A DNA stretch of 64,000 nucleotides from Miniphocaeibacter halophilus (GTDB lineage: Bacteria; Bacillota; Clostridia; Tissierellales; Peptoniphilaceae): positions 1,485,868 to 1,549,867 of the forward strand of contig NZ_CP066744.1 in the NCBI RefSeq assembly GCF_016458825.1, read 5' to 3'. The notes under the pieces are model-generated. The model ran no database searches. It was not told the DNA's origin and saw nothing but the letters and a program-made list of their open reading frames with translations. Position 1 is the first letter of the stretch; each line of letters begins with the position of its first letter. A program made the translations under genes and the position numbers. Of the stretch, positions 27,738 to 36,808 are shown piece after piece.

Positions 27738-28253
27738 ATGAGAAAATTTATTTTTCTATCATTGTTAACGACTCTTTCTTTGGTTATTTCTTTATTTGAA
27801 AGTATAATTCCTCTTCCAATACCCTTTCCAGGGGCTAAATTAGGGTTGTCAAATATTGTAATATTAGTAACTTTAATATGCTTTGGTTTTAAAGAATCTT
27901 TAATAGTATCTATTTTAAAGTCGTTCTTACAGGTATTGGTAGTAGGTAATCTTAGTTCATTGCCCTATAGTCTTATAGGAACAGTATTTAGTGCAGTTAC
28001 AATGGCAATTTCTTATAAATATCTATCAAGTAAATTAAGTTTAATAGGGGTAAGTGAATTAGGAGCTTTTGCTTTTAATATTGGACAAATATTAGTAGCA
28101 AGTTTAGTATTAAACAATTTTAAAATTTTCACATATTTACCATTCTTAACTTTTATAGGAATATTTACAGGTTATTTTGTTGGATTGTCATCTAAATTTG
28201 TTTCTAAAAAACTTTTAAGGGTGTTAAACAATAATGGAAAATCAAAAATATAA
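27738..28253 (+). CDS. Gx transporter family protein (ECF S-component-like)
   Basis: The 171-residue polytopic membrane protein belongs to the Gx transporter family, also annotated as heptaprenyl diphosphate synthase component I in clostridia. It shows PLPIPFPGAKLGLSNIVIL near residue 28-46, then Gly-rich helices (LPYSLIGTVFSAVTMA, FIGIFTGYFVGLSS). It resembles the substrate-binding component of an ECF-type importer, and no energising module is in the window. It is coupled to the NusG-II gene upstream and overlaps radC by 20 bases. The substrate is unknown. Confidence 0.8.
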   Translation: MRKFIFLSLLTTLSLVISLFESIIPLPIPFPGAKLGLSNIVILVTLICFGFKESLIVSILKSFLQVLVVGNLSSLPYSLIGTVFSAVTMAISYKYLSSKLSLIGVSELGAFAFNIGQILVASLVLNNFKIFTYLPFLTFIGIFTGYFVGLSSKFVSKKLLRVLNNNGKSKI

Positions 28254-28941
28254 TAATGAATATAGATTAAGAATAAGAGATTTAAAGGATGAGGACAAGC
28301 CTAGGGAAAAGTTGGCTTTACATGGTGTAGGCTACCTATCCGACGAAGAATTATTAGCCGTTATTCTAGGGACGGGTTCTAAAAAACATAATGCAATTGA
28401 GCTTGCAAGAAATATTTTAAATATTATGAAAAAAGAATGCAATCACATGGATATTTCATTAAACGAATTAATGGAAATTGAAGGTGTAGGCATTTCAAAG
28501 GCGAGTAAAATCATTGCAGCCTTAGAATTGTCTAAAAGGTTAAATATAAGAAAGTCATTTAATGAATATACAATTAATAGTCCAAATTCAGTTGCTAATA
28601 TTTTTATGGAAGAATTAAGAAATAAATTAAAAGAGTGTTTTTATATTTTATTGTTAAATACTAAAAATAAAATAATTTCTAAGGAATTAATTTCTGAAGG
28701 AACATTAAACAGCTCTTTAGTACATCCAAGAGAGGTTTTCAAACAAGCTATAAAGAAAAGTGCAAATTCTATTATACTTGTACATAATCATCCAAGTGGG
28801 GATGTTACGCCGAGTAAGGATGATATTCAGATTACTAGACGATTAGTTGAAACGGGAAAAATAGTAGGAATTCAAGTTTTGGACCATCTTATAATTGGCG
28901 ATGGCCAATTTTTAAGTTTAAAAGAGAAAGAATATTTTTAA
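28234..28941 (+). CDS. radC: RadC family protein (JAB/MPN domain)
   Basis: The 235-residue protein has an N-terminal helix-hairpin-helix region (LMEIEGVGISKASKIIAALE) and a C-terminal JAB/MPN metal domain with the HNHPSGDVTPSKDD signature (HxHx7SxxD type). The name comes from E. coli, but a DNA repair role is doubtful and the biochemical function is unsettled. It directly precedes mreB, the same order as in Bacillus (radC-mreBCD) and clostridia. It overlaps the Gx transporter gene by 20 bases. Confidence 0.92.
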   Translation: MENQKYNNEYRLRIRDLKDEDKPREKLALHGVGYLSDEELLAVILGTGSKKHNAIELARNILNIMKKECNHMDISLNELMEIEGVGISKASKIIAALELSKRLNIRKSFNEYTINSPNSVANIFMEELRNKLKECFYILLLNTKNKIISKELISEGTLNSSLVHPREVFKQAIKKSANSIILVHNHPSGDVTPSKDDIQITRRLVETGKIVGIQVLDHLIIGDGQFLSLKEKEYF

Positions 28942-28951
28942 GGAGTAAAAA

Positions 28952-29986
28952 ATGCCATCATTTTTTAAAATTTTTGCAAGGGATTTGGGAATAGATTTAG
29001 GTACGGCAAATACTGTAATTTCCGATATAAATGGAAATGTATTAATTAACGAGCCTTCCGTTGTAGCTATAGACTTAACAACATATGAATTACTAGCTGT
29101 TGGTATTGAAGCAAAAAATATGCTTGGAAAAACTCCGGAAAATATTATGGCTGTAAGACCATTGGAAAATGGTGCTATTGCAGACTTTGAATTAACAAGA
29201 GCCATGTTGTCATACTTTATAAAAAAAGCTGTTAAGGGTTTTACACTTATTCAACCAAGAGCTGTAGTAACTGTGCCTTCTTTTTTAACTGATATTGAAA
29301 GAAGGGCAGTGGAAGATGTAGTAATATACGCTGGTTGTAGGGATGTTGTTCTAGTAGAGGAGAATATAGCTTCTGCATTAGGTATAGGATATGATATAAA
29401 TAAACCACAGGGAAATCTAATAGTTAATATAGGAGCTGGGACAATTCAAACTTCAATAGTGTCTTTAGCTGGAGTAGTAGCTTCTGATGCTGTAAAATAC
29501 GGTGGAGATAATGTTGATAGAAATATAAGAAATTATGTTAAGAAAACATATAATTTTTTAGTTGGAAACACCACTTGTGAATATTTAAAAAACAATATAT
29601 GTTCATTAAAAACGGAAAATCAATCTAGAAAAGCAAGTATTAGTGGAAAGGATCTTATTACCGGTATGCCAAAAGTAGTAGAGGTTTCGGCTGCTGATTT
29701 ATTAGACTGTGTTATGCCATTAGTAAATGAAACTCTTTCTTCAATAAGAACTGTTTTAGAAAAAACACCACCGGAAATTTCAGGAGAGGTAGTTTTAAAT
29801 GGAATGGTTATTTGTGGAGGATTAGCAAATCTTGAAGGATTCGCAGAGACTATAAGAGAAAATATTTTAATTGAAACTAAGGTAAGTGAAAATCCCATAG
29901 ATGTAACAGGTATTGGAATAGGTAAGGCCATAGAAATCATAACAAAGAAAAGAAAATTATTTATTAGGAAGAAAAATGAACAATAG
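28952..29986 (+). CDS. mreB: Rod shape-determining protein MreB
   Basis: The 344-residue bacterial actin polymerises under the membrane and guides lateral wall synthesis. ATPase-fold motifs are present: phosphate 1 DLGIDLGTANTVI, phosphate 2 NIGAGTIQTSIVSL, and the adenosine motif ICGGLANLEGF. The phosphate 2 motif (usually GGGTTD-like) reads GAGTIQ, so it is more divergent than in most MreB proteins. The C-terminus has extra basic residues (KKRKLFIRKKNEQ). The start follows AAGGAGTAAAAA, and mreC overlaps the 3' end by 11 bases. Confidence 0.92.
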   Translation: MPSFFKIFARDLGIDLGTANTVISDINGNVLINEPSVVAIDLTTYELLAVGIEAKNMLGKTPENIMAVRPLENGAIADFELTRAMLSYFIKKAVKGFTLIQPRAVVTVPSFLTDIERRAVEDVVIYAGCRDVVLVEENIASALGIGYDINKPQGNLIVNIGAGTIQTSIVSLAGVVASDAVKYGGDNVDRNIRNYVKKTYNFLVGNTTCEYLKNNICSLKTENQSRKASISGKDLITGMPKVVEVSAADLLDCVMPLVNETLSSIRTVLEKTPPEISGEVVLNGMVICGGLANLEGFAETIRENILIETKVSENPIDVTGIGIGKAIEIITKKRKLFIRKKNEQ

Positions 29987-30845
29987 TTTTAGAAATAATA
30001 ATAAAAAAAGAAGATATGTTATTTTTATTACAACAGTTTTGTTTTTAATATCATTAATTGTTACAAGTAAGGGAAATAATAGATTATTATCCTTTGGAGG
30101 TAATATTATAGGAACTGTTACTACTCCTATAACCAAAGTTGTGTATTTTACATCCTCGAAACTAATTGATGGACTTGAATTTTTATTTGGTTCAGCTGAT
30201 ATGAGAAAAGAAAATGCTGACTTAAATGCAGAAAATGCAATATTAAAAAAACAAGTTGAAAATATGGAAATGGTTATAAACAATGAAGAATATTTAAAAA
30301 CAGAATATGATTTAATAAAAAAAGACAAAAAGGATTATACAAAAGCATATATAGTTGGAGTGGATTCTTCCAATGTTTATGATAGATTTACAATAGATAA
30401 GGGTACGGTTAGTGGTGTTAAAGAAAAAGATACCATTGTACAAGGTGTAATGGGGGAAGAAGGAACAATAGTGCAAGGTCTTATTGGTACTGTAGTAGAT
30501 GTTGGACTAAATTATGCTAAGGTTTCTTCAATAACAGATCCTAGTGCAGGTGTTTCCTTTAGAACCTCTAAATCCGGAGAAATAGGAGTAATAACAGGTG
30601 GAAGCAAAAACAAGATTGAAGGTAGAATGTATAGAACAGAAGCCGATGTTACTTCAGGAGATGCAATTTATACTTCCGGACTAGGTGGAGTATACCCTCC
30701 AAATTTATATATTGGAAAAATAAAGGAAGTAATTAAAGACGAAAGTGATACTGAAAAAAAGATTATAGTTGAATCACCTGTAGACTTTAATAATATTTAT
30801 AGAGTTTTAATTTTAAAAAACGAACAGGAATTAGACGATGAATAG
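29976..30845 (+). CDS. mreC: Rod shape-determining protein MreC
   Basis: The 289-residue protein has one N-terminal membrane helix (YVIFITTVLFLISLIV), a coiled coil (about residues 70-110, ENADLNAENAILKKQVENMEM) and the beta-rich MreC domain with DSSNVYDRFTIDKGTVSGV and GLIGTVVDVG. It links the cytoskeleton to wall enzymes such as PBP2. It overlaps mreB by 11 bases and mreD by 8, so translation is coupled. Confidence 0.94.
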   Translation: MNNSFRNNNKKRRYVIFITTVLFLISLIVTSKGNNRLLSFGGNIIGTVTTPITKVVYFTSSKLIDGLEFLFGSADMRKENADLNAENAILKKQVENMEMVINNEEYLKTEYDLIKKDKKDYTKAYIVGVDSSNVYDRFTIDKGTVSGVKEKDTIVQGVMGEEGTIVQGLIGTVVDVGLNYAKVSSITDPSAGVSFRTSKSGEIGVITGGSKNKIEGRMYRTEADVTSGDAIYTSGLGGVYPPNLYIGKIKEVIKDESDTEKKIIVESPVDFNNIYRVLILKNEQELDDE

Positions 30846-31329
30846 ATTTAAAATAGTAGTTGTAGTTTTAATAAATTTAATATTACAGTCAACATTATTT
30901 TCTAGAATTGATGTGTTGTCAGTTCATGCAAATATTTCAATACCTGTAGTTGTTAGTTTAGCAATAGGATTTGGACCTTATGTTGGTGGATTTGGTGGAT
31001 TAATAATAGGGCTTATAGAGGATATTTTATTTTCTAAAGTCCTTGGTATTAGAGCGTTGATGTACTTTATTATTGGATTTTTAATAGGGAATTCTGAAGC
31101 TGGAATAAATAAAGAGGATATACGAACAGGAATTATACTAACAGCTGTATCTACAGTGGGAAATTTTTTAGGAAATTCTATAATTATAAAAATAATAGGA
31201 GATAAAGTTTCAATTTTAAGTTATTTACTAGGTCCGATTTTCATAGAGGTAATTCTTAATTCCCTATTATATATACTGGTCTTTTATTTATTTAAAAAAA
31301 TATTTGAATTTCCTAGATTTAGATTGTAG
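30838..31329 (+). CDS. mreD: Rod shape-determining protein MreD
   Basis: The 163-residue polytopic membrane protein of the MreD family has about five hydrophobic helices, including VVLINLILQSTLFSRIDVL at the N-terminus and FGGLIIGLIEDILFSKVLG, the conserved pattern of the family. It works with MreC and PBP2 in wall elongation. It begins inside the mreC end (8-base overlap) and precedes the PBP2 gene by 11 bases. Confidence 0.9.
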   Translation: MNRFKIVVVVLINLILQSTLFSRIDVLSVHANISIPVVVSLAIGFGPYVGGFGGLIIGLIEDILFSKVLGIRALMYFIIGFLIGNSEAGINKEDIRTGIILTAVSTVGNFLGNSIIIKIIGDKVSILSYLLGPIFIEVILNSLLYILVFYLFKKIFEFPRFRL

Positions 31330-31340
31330 TTGGTGTTTAT

Positions 31341-34300
31341 ATGAATAGTATAAAAAAAATAATTAGAAAGTTTTTTAAGAACATTGAAGGAAAGGATAGA
31401 TTTTACGCTATAAAAATAATTCTTTTTATTACAATGTTTTTACTTTTTATAAGGCTTGCTTATTTAACCATAATAAAAGGTAATTATTACAGAGATATTT
31501 CTGAAAATTCAAGAATTAGAGAAGTTGAAATAATAGCTCCTAGAGGCAATATTTATGACCGAAATGGAGATGTATTAGCAGGAAATAAAACCGTATATAC
31601 AGCTTCTATTATGAAAGATGAATTTACATTATTAAAGACAGAAGAAAAAAATAAAAATCTTCTTAAATTAAGTAGATATTTGGATTTAGATGGTGCTACT
31701 TATAATATAGAATATCCTATATCCTATAATATTATTTCATATAAGGATAAAGAGGATTATATATCTGAAGATGAAAGTCCAATAGAAAAAACCATTAGGA
31801 TAATTATTGAAAATGATCTTGTATCAACTCTTGTTAAAGAAGAGTATACTGAAGACACTAAAAATGGTGAATATAGGTATAGGGTAGTTGATTCAATTAT
31901 TAAAAGTATAAAAAACAAAGGTTTTAGTTTGCCATTAAGCTCCGGCTTGGATAAATTAGAGTTTGAAGATGTTGAAAATAATGAGTTTTTAAATAGCAAC
32001 GGATATGAGAAAAATCAAAATCCGTATGATTTTTTAGCAAATTATTCTAAACAGGATGAAGGAATTATTCGTAATATATTAAATCATCCCGTTGGAAGAA
32101 AAATTGCCTATGATATTTTAAAAGAGAATAAATTAGAAGATAATTTAACAATAAAGAAACTAGGCTTTCAAGATGAAGAATCCTTGTTGGAAATAAAGTC
32201 AACTCTTTCAAAAAATCATTCAGGAATTACATTGGATTCAGATGCCAAGGATGATTTTGTTGAAATTGTTAAAGATTCCAGTATATCTCAACTATTGGAT
32301 AATGTAACTTTAAATGCAGGTTCTGAAGACGATAATGTTGTTGTACCAGCAAGAATTGCTTTAGATATTTTGAAAAAAAATAGAGTTGATAATGATATAG
32401 TTGTTGATATTGATGAAACAAACAAAAACAATCCAGTTACAGAAATAAGATATAGGACAGATGATAAAAACAAAGATATTAATGCCAAGGATTCATTGAT
32501 AAAATTACTAATTGAAAATGACCTTTTAGAAGAATTTGTAACATCGGATAAAATAAAATTTATTGCACAAAAAATAAATACTGAATTAAATATTACTCCT
32601 CAAATCTCGGTAGTTGATTGGGTATATTCATATGAAAAAAATATTTCAGATTTATATGAAAGATATAAAGTTGATGAAGAGGATGGAGTAAAGGAATTAT
32701 ATAATGCAATAAAGAAAAACTATGAAATAAAAAAATATTCAGATTATGATGTATATAATATTATAAAAATCTATGATTTAATTGAAAAACATGGAGATTT
32801 AAGATATGTTCCCTTAGATTTAACCTATAATATAAGCGAAGTTACATTTTCTAAAATAGAAGAGAACTTTACAGATGATTCTGGTATTTTTGTTGATTCA
32901 GAATCTATTAGATACTATCCTTATGGAGAACTAGCCTCTCATGTTATAGGCTACATGGGGAAAATTTCAACAGAAAGTGAAATTAATACCTATTTAAAAG
33001 AAGAAAAGTATAATGCAGAATCTCTAATAGGAAAAACTGGAATAGAAGAAAGTCAGGAACTACAATTAAAGGGCGAAAATGGCTTTAAAAGGGTAATGGT
33101 AGATAATAGAGGAAATACTACAGAAGTTCTTGGCGAAACCAAATCTGTACCAGGTAAGGACGTATACACATCAATTGATAGGAAGATACAACTAGCAACT
33201 GAAAATGCCTTAAAAGAGACTATTTCATCCCTAACGGGAGATAATGTGTTTAACTCTGATTGGGGAGATGTTAATTTAGTTAATTCTTCAGCAGGTCAAT
33301 ACAAGGATGCAACTAGTGGTGCTGTTGTGGTTTTAGATGCAAAAACAGGGCAACTTGTTGCAATGGCAAATGAACCTAGCGTTAACTTAAATATGTTTTC
33401 AACAGGTATTTCATCAAGTGATTGGAAAAATTTATTTCCTAAGGATGAAAGGGATATGTTTGCACCTAGACCTTTATTAAATATAGCAATGCAGTCAGCA
33501 ATACAACCTGGTTCAACATTTAAATTAGCTACAGCCTTAGCCGGATTAAGTTCAGGACTAAATCCGGATCATCCTATAAATTGTCCTGGACACATTAAAG
33601 TAGGAGGAAGGGTCTTTCAAGATGCTGTTTGGGGAAGTCATGGTGGTATGCATGGTAATGAAACATTAAAAGATGCAATTAAGGATTCCTGTAATATTTA
33701 TTTTTACAAGTTAGCCTTAGGAGAAGAAGGAAAATCCACTGATGGAGGAAAATTTAAATTAGAAGTTGATAGTATTGAAAAATATGCTAAAATGCTAGGC
33801 CTAGGGGAAAAAACAGGAATAGATATTAATATTCCGGCAGAGTCTTCAGGTATTTTACCAGATAAAAAAATAAAAAAAGCTTCTTATAGAAATCAATTTA
33901 TTAATTTTTTAGAAAAGAATGCTAAAAAATCTTTAGTAGATAAAAAGACTTCAGAAGAGGAGTTAAAGGATAAAATTCTTGAAATTACTTCATGGATAGA
34001 TGAGGAGATAGTTCCATCTGAATCAGAGGTAATTAAAAGGCTTAAAGAACTTGGCTTTGACCCTGATGTAGAAATAGATTCAGATGGGAGAACTTTTTCT
34101 ACAAAAATTAAATATGATTATTTAGATCAATCGGAATGGTTAATAGGAGACAGTTTAAATGTTGTAATTGGGCAAGGACAAAATGCTTACACCCCGTTAC
34201 AAATGGCAAGGTATATGTCAACAATTGCAAATGGCGGATATAAAAACAAAGTATCTGTTGTAGATAAGGTTGTTAATAGCAAAGATGGAGTACCTGTATA

Positions 34301-34709
34301 TGAAAATACTCCAACATCAGAAAAAATAGATATAGATGATTATAGTTATATAGATATTATTAGGGAAGGTACTAATATGGCATCTAAAGATGCTTTAAAC
34401 AGTAATGTACTTGGAAAGCTACCATTTGAAATGGGAATAAAATCCGGTACAGCAGAAACTGGATTAAAAAACCCTGTAACAGGTAAAGACTATAGCGATC
34501 ATGGTTGGATGATAGGCTTTGCTCCCTATGATGATCCACAATATGTTGTTGCGGCAGTAGTAATTCAAGCGGGAACAAGTCAAAATATAACCCCGTTAAT
34601 GAGAGAGGTTTTAGGGGCTGCTATGAATGTTTATCCATCTACTAGTACTAACTCCAACAATGATAATTATGATGATAATGATGACGATGAAATAAGAGAT
34701 GATGAATAG
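31341..34709 (+). CDS. mrdA: Penicillin-binding protein 2 (very large form)
   Basis: The 1122-residue class B penicillin-binding protein is a transpeptidase for lateral wall growth. It has one membrane helix (about residues 20-45) and the pedestal motif RGNIYDRNGDVLA. The transpeptidase motifs are S725-T-F-K in QPGSTFKLA, S783-C-N in KDSCNIYFYK and K1034-S-G-T in IKSGTAETG. Common PBP2 proteins have 600-700 residues. Here about 350-400 extra residues lie between the pedestal motif and the SIRYYPYGELASHVIGYMG segment, and a further 80-100 charged residues lie between motifs 2 and 3 (about 845-930). The C-terminus is Asp/Asn-rich. It lies 11 bases after mreD. All catalytic residues are present, so it should be active. 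Confidence 0.94.
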   Translation: MNSIKKIIRKFFKNIEGKDRFYAIKIILFITMFLLFIRLAYLTIIKGNYYRDISENSRIREVEIIAPRGNIYDRNGDVLAGNKTVYTASIMKDEFTLLKTEEKNKNLLKLSRYLDLDGATYNIEYPISYNIISYKDKEDYISEDESPIEKTIRIIIENDLVSTLVKEEYTEDTKNGEYRYRVVDSIIKSIKNKGFSLPLSSGLDKLEFEDVENNEFLNSNGYEKNQNPYDFLANYSKQDEGIIRNILNHPVGRKIAYDILKENKLEDNLTIKKLGFQDEESLLEIKSTLSKNHSGITLDSDAKDDFVEIVKDSSISQLLDNVTLNAGSEDDNVVVPARIALDILKKNRVDNDIVVDIDETNKNNPVTEIRYRTDDKNKDINAKDSLIKLLIENDLLEEFVTSDKIKFIAQKINTELNITPQISVVDWVYSYEKNISDLYERYKVDEEDGVKELYNAIKKNYEIKKYSDYDVYNIIKIYDLIEKHGDLRYVPLDLTYNISEVTFSKIEENFTDDSGIFVDSESIRYYPYGELASHVIGYMGKISTESEINTYLKEEKYNAESLIGKTGIEESQELQLKGENGFKRVMVDNRGNTTEVLGETKSVPGKDVYTSIDRKIQLATENALKETISSLTGDNVFNSDWGDVNLVNSSAGQYKDATSGAVVVLDAKTGQLVAMANEPSVNLNMFSTGISSSDWKNLFPKDERDMFAPRPLLNIAMQSAIQPGSTFKLATALAGLSSGLNPDHPINCPGHIKVGGRVFQDAVWGSHGGMHGNETLKDAIKDSCNIYFYKLALGEEGKSTDGGKFKLEVDSIEKYAKMLGLGEKTGIDINIPAESSGILPDKKIKKASYRNQFINFLEKNAKKSLVDKKTSEEELKDKILEITSWIDEEIVPSESEVIKRLKELGFDPDVEIDSDGRTFSTKIKYDYLDQSEWLIGDSLNVVIGQGQNAYTPLQMARYMSTIANGGYKNKVSVVDKVVNSKDGVPVYENTPTSEKIDIDDYSYIDIIREGTNMASKDALNSNVLGKLPFEMGIKSGTAETGLKNPVTGKDYSDHGWMIGFAPYDDPQYVVAAVVIQAGTSQNITPLMREVLGAAMNVYPSTSTNSNNDNYDDNDDDEIRDDE

Positions 34710-34717
34710 AGGGTAAG

Positions 34718-35338
34718 ATGAAAAAGATTTATATTTCATCTGAGGATAAAACTAGAAAGTACTTGTATATTTCAAGCCTTTCTAGTTTTTTATCTAAGGA
34801 TAAGAGAGTTTTAATAATAAACATGGAAAATAATAGGGGTTTAGAGATTTATTTTAAAATTGAAGATTATATAATCTATGATTATTTAGATTATTTTTCA
34901 GGTATTTGTGATTTAGACCAAGCTACTTTAGAATTAAAGGATAGTTTAATGATTATGTCTAGTGCCTATAAACCCGATAAGTATACTATGACAGATGAAG
35001 ATTTTAATAAAATAGATAATATTTTAGAATTTGATTATATTTTAATAAATTCTGATTTAAAAGTTTTAGACAGTTTAAAAGATGTAGATATTATTACAGA
35101 TTATATTCTAGAAAATAACTTTAAAAACAAATATTTCATAAACAATATTGCCATTAATAAAAAAATAAATTCAAAAGCCAAAAAATCCTTAGATGAAGAA
35201 AATTATAAAATAATAGGAGAAATTAAAATAGATTCAAATACAAAAGAAGAGTTTCTAAATGAAATATGGAAGGTTTATTTGGGACAAGGTAAATATGAAA
35301 TTCAAAAAAGTTTCTTTGAAAGGTTATTAGGAAAATAA
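34718..35338 (+). CDS. MinD-like protein without nucleotide-binding motifs
   Basis: The 206-residue protein sits where clostridia carry minC-minD after mrdA, and it follows the MinD layout. KRVLIINMENNRGLEIYF aligns with the GKKVVVIDADIGLRNLD region, then IIYDYLDYFSGICDLDQA with the MinD stretch for vYDlvdv..g.c.l.QA, then LMIMSSA, and FDYILINSDLKV in place of FDyiliDsPAGIE. The deviant Walker A (KGGVGKT) is replaced by SSEDKTRKY, and the switch Asp residues are gone. ATP binding is therefore unlikely. No minC or minE is adjacent. It starts eight bases after mrdA and abuts the RNase E/G gene. I infer a relic or repurposed MinD; homology is by my own eye alignment only. Confidence 0.6.
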   Translation: MKKIYISSEDKTRKYLYISSLSSFLSKDKRVLIINMENNRGLEIYFKIEDYIIYDYLDYFSGICDLDQATLELKDSLMIMSSAYKPDKYTMTDEDFNKIDNILEFDYILINSDLKVLDSLKDVDIITDYILENNFKNKYFINNIAINKKINSKAKKSLDEENYKIIGEIKIDSNTKEEFLNEIWKVYLGQGKYEIQKSFFERLLGK

Positions 35339-36393
35339 TGAATTATTATTTTGTATATAAAAATAAAAACATAATAACCATTGGCTATATTGTAAATAAC
35401 AAATTAGAAGTGTTAGAAAATATAGATATCGATGAAAGAGATAGTATTTATATTGCTAAAATAATAAAAAATATCGAAAGTATTAACGGGTTTATTATTG
35501 AAATAGAAAAAGGTGTAGAGGCTTGTATTGGCAAAGGTCAAATTAGGGGAGATAAATTCTTAGGAGATGAAATATTAGTTCAGCTTTATAAAAAAACAGG
35601 AGATAATAAATTTGATAAATATACTATGGACTATAGTATAGCAGGACAAAATATAGTTTATTATCCAAATAGGGAGAAGAATAAATACTCTAGAAAAATA
35701 AATAGGAAAGACCTTATTAATTTTAAAAAGAAAATAGATAGTACAGCTAAATTTAAAGGAATTACCTTTAGAACTAATAGCATTAATATTTCTGAAGAAG
35801 AACTTTTAAAAGAATATAAGTCCCTTTTAAAAGTTGATGAATATATAAAAAAACAATCGAAATTTTTACCTATACCAAGAAAGTTGTATTCAAATCCTAA
35901 AAGTGTTTTTGAATTAATCTCAGAAGAATTTGAATATATTGTTACAAATAATAAAGAAATAAAAAATATTTTAAAAAACTATTATAATACTGAAAATGTT
36001 ATTTATAATGAAGAATATGACTATAAATATGATGAAAATATTACTGAGGATTTAATTAATTTAAATTCCAAGAAAATTATTATTAAGGATAATGCAAATA
36101 TTATTGTAGAAAAAACAGAAGCCCTAACGGTTATTGATGTTAATAGTGGTAGAAATGAGGACTTTCTGGAGATTAATAAACTTGCCATAAAGGAAGCCTT
36201 AAGGCAAATTAATTTAAGAAACATTCAGGGTATAATAGTAGTGGATATTATAAATATAAACAAAAAGGAATTTAAAGTATTAAATAATTTCATATTAAGG
36301 GAAATAAAAAAATATTCAAAAATAAAATATTTTGGAATTACAAAAACAGGTCTTTTAGAGTTTATTAGAACAGGAATAAATATTGACTTTTAA
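35338..36393 (+). CDS. rng: Ribonuclease E/G family protein, short form
   Basis: The 351-residue RNase E/G-type endoribonuclease would process rRNA and mRNA. An S1-like N-terminal part (GFIIEIEKGVEACIGKGQIRG) precedes the catalytic core. The two metal Asp residues are D267 in EALTVIDVNSG and D303 in GIIVVDIINI, with the usual ALRQINLRNIQG between them. E. coli RNase G has about 490 residues. Here the chain ends soon after the core and lacks the CPxC zinc-link and the C-terminal small domain. The start overlaps the upstream stop (TAATG). Its position before rplU is conserved in clostridia. The promoter of rplU overlaps its last codons. Confidence 0.82.
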   Translation: MNYYFVYKNKNIITIGYIVNNKLEVLENIDIDERDSIYIAKIIKNIESINGFIIEIEKGVEACIGKGQIRGDKFLGDEILVQLYKKTGDNKFDKYTMDYSIAGQNIVYYPNREKNKYSRKINRKDLINFKKKIDSTAKFKGITFRTNSINISEEELLKEYKSLLKVDEYIKKQSKFLPIPRKLYSNPKSVFELISEEFEYIVTNNKEIKNILKNYYNTENVIYNEEYDYKYDENITEDLINLNSKKIIIKDNANIIVEKTEALTVIDVNSGRNEDFLEINKLAIKEALRQINLRNIQGIIVVDIININKKEFKVLNNFILREIKKYSKIKYFGITKTGLLEFIRTGINIDF

Positions 36394-36411
36394 ATATATT
36401 TAGCATATAAT
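36383..36411 (+). promoter_or_regulatory. Promoter of the rplU operon
   Basis: TTGACT (36383-36388) and TATAAT (36406-36411) are separated by 17 bases. This near-consensus promoter overlaps the end of the RNase E/G gene and drives the L21 leader and rplU-prp-rpmA. Confidence 0.85.
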
Positions 36412-36490
36412 ACTTGAGTGTGTAACCGCTCGGATTAGGTTTTAAAGCATAGCACCGAAGTCTGGCGAGTCTTAAAATAAGGAGGTGCAC
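36412..36490 (+). promoter_or_regulatory. Ribosomal protein L21 leader RNA
   Basis: The transcribed leader before rplU carries the conserved Firmicute L21-leader sequence (GTAACCGCTCGGATTAGG, then AGCACCGAAGTCTGGCGAG). GCACC at 36452-36456 can pair with GGTGC at 36484-36488, which overlaps the AAGGAGG ribosome binding site. This gives a simple way for the folded leader to block rplU translation when L21 is in excess. The class is known, and the pairing is my inference. Confidence 0.75.
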
Positions 36491-36495
36491 GTTAA

Positions 36496-36807
36496 ATGTA
36501 CGCAATAATTGAAACAGGTGGAAAACAATATAATGTAGAAGCTGGTAAAAGCTATTATATTGAAAAATTAAATGCAGAAGTTGGCGATAATGTAGAATTT
36601 GATAATGTATTATTAATAGCTGACGGAGAAGATGTAAAAGTTGGAAATCCTACAGTTTCAGGAGCTAAAATAAAGGCTACTGTAGAAGCTCATGGAAAAG
36701 GAAAGAAAATCGTAGTTTTCAAATATAAAGCAAAGAAAAACTATAGAAAGAAAAAAGGACATCGTCAACCATTTACAAAAGTTAAAATTGAATCAATAGA
36801 AGGTTAA
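36496..36807 (+). CDS. rplU: 50S ribosomal protein L21
   Basis: The 103-residue large-subunit protein binds 23S rRNA. It shows the family start [17 protein letters not shown] and the conserved C-terminal stretch [28 protein letters not shown]. Length is normal. It is the first gene of rplU-prp-rpmA, is controlled by the leader immediately upstream, and is separated from prp by a single base. Confidence 0.98.
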   Translation: MYAIIETGGKQYNVEAGKSYYIEKLNAEVGDNVEFDNVLLIADGEDVKVGNPTVSGAKIKATVEAHGKGKKIVVFKYKAKKNYRKKKGHRQPFTKVKIESIEG

Positions 36808-36808
36808 T

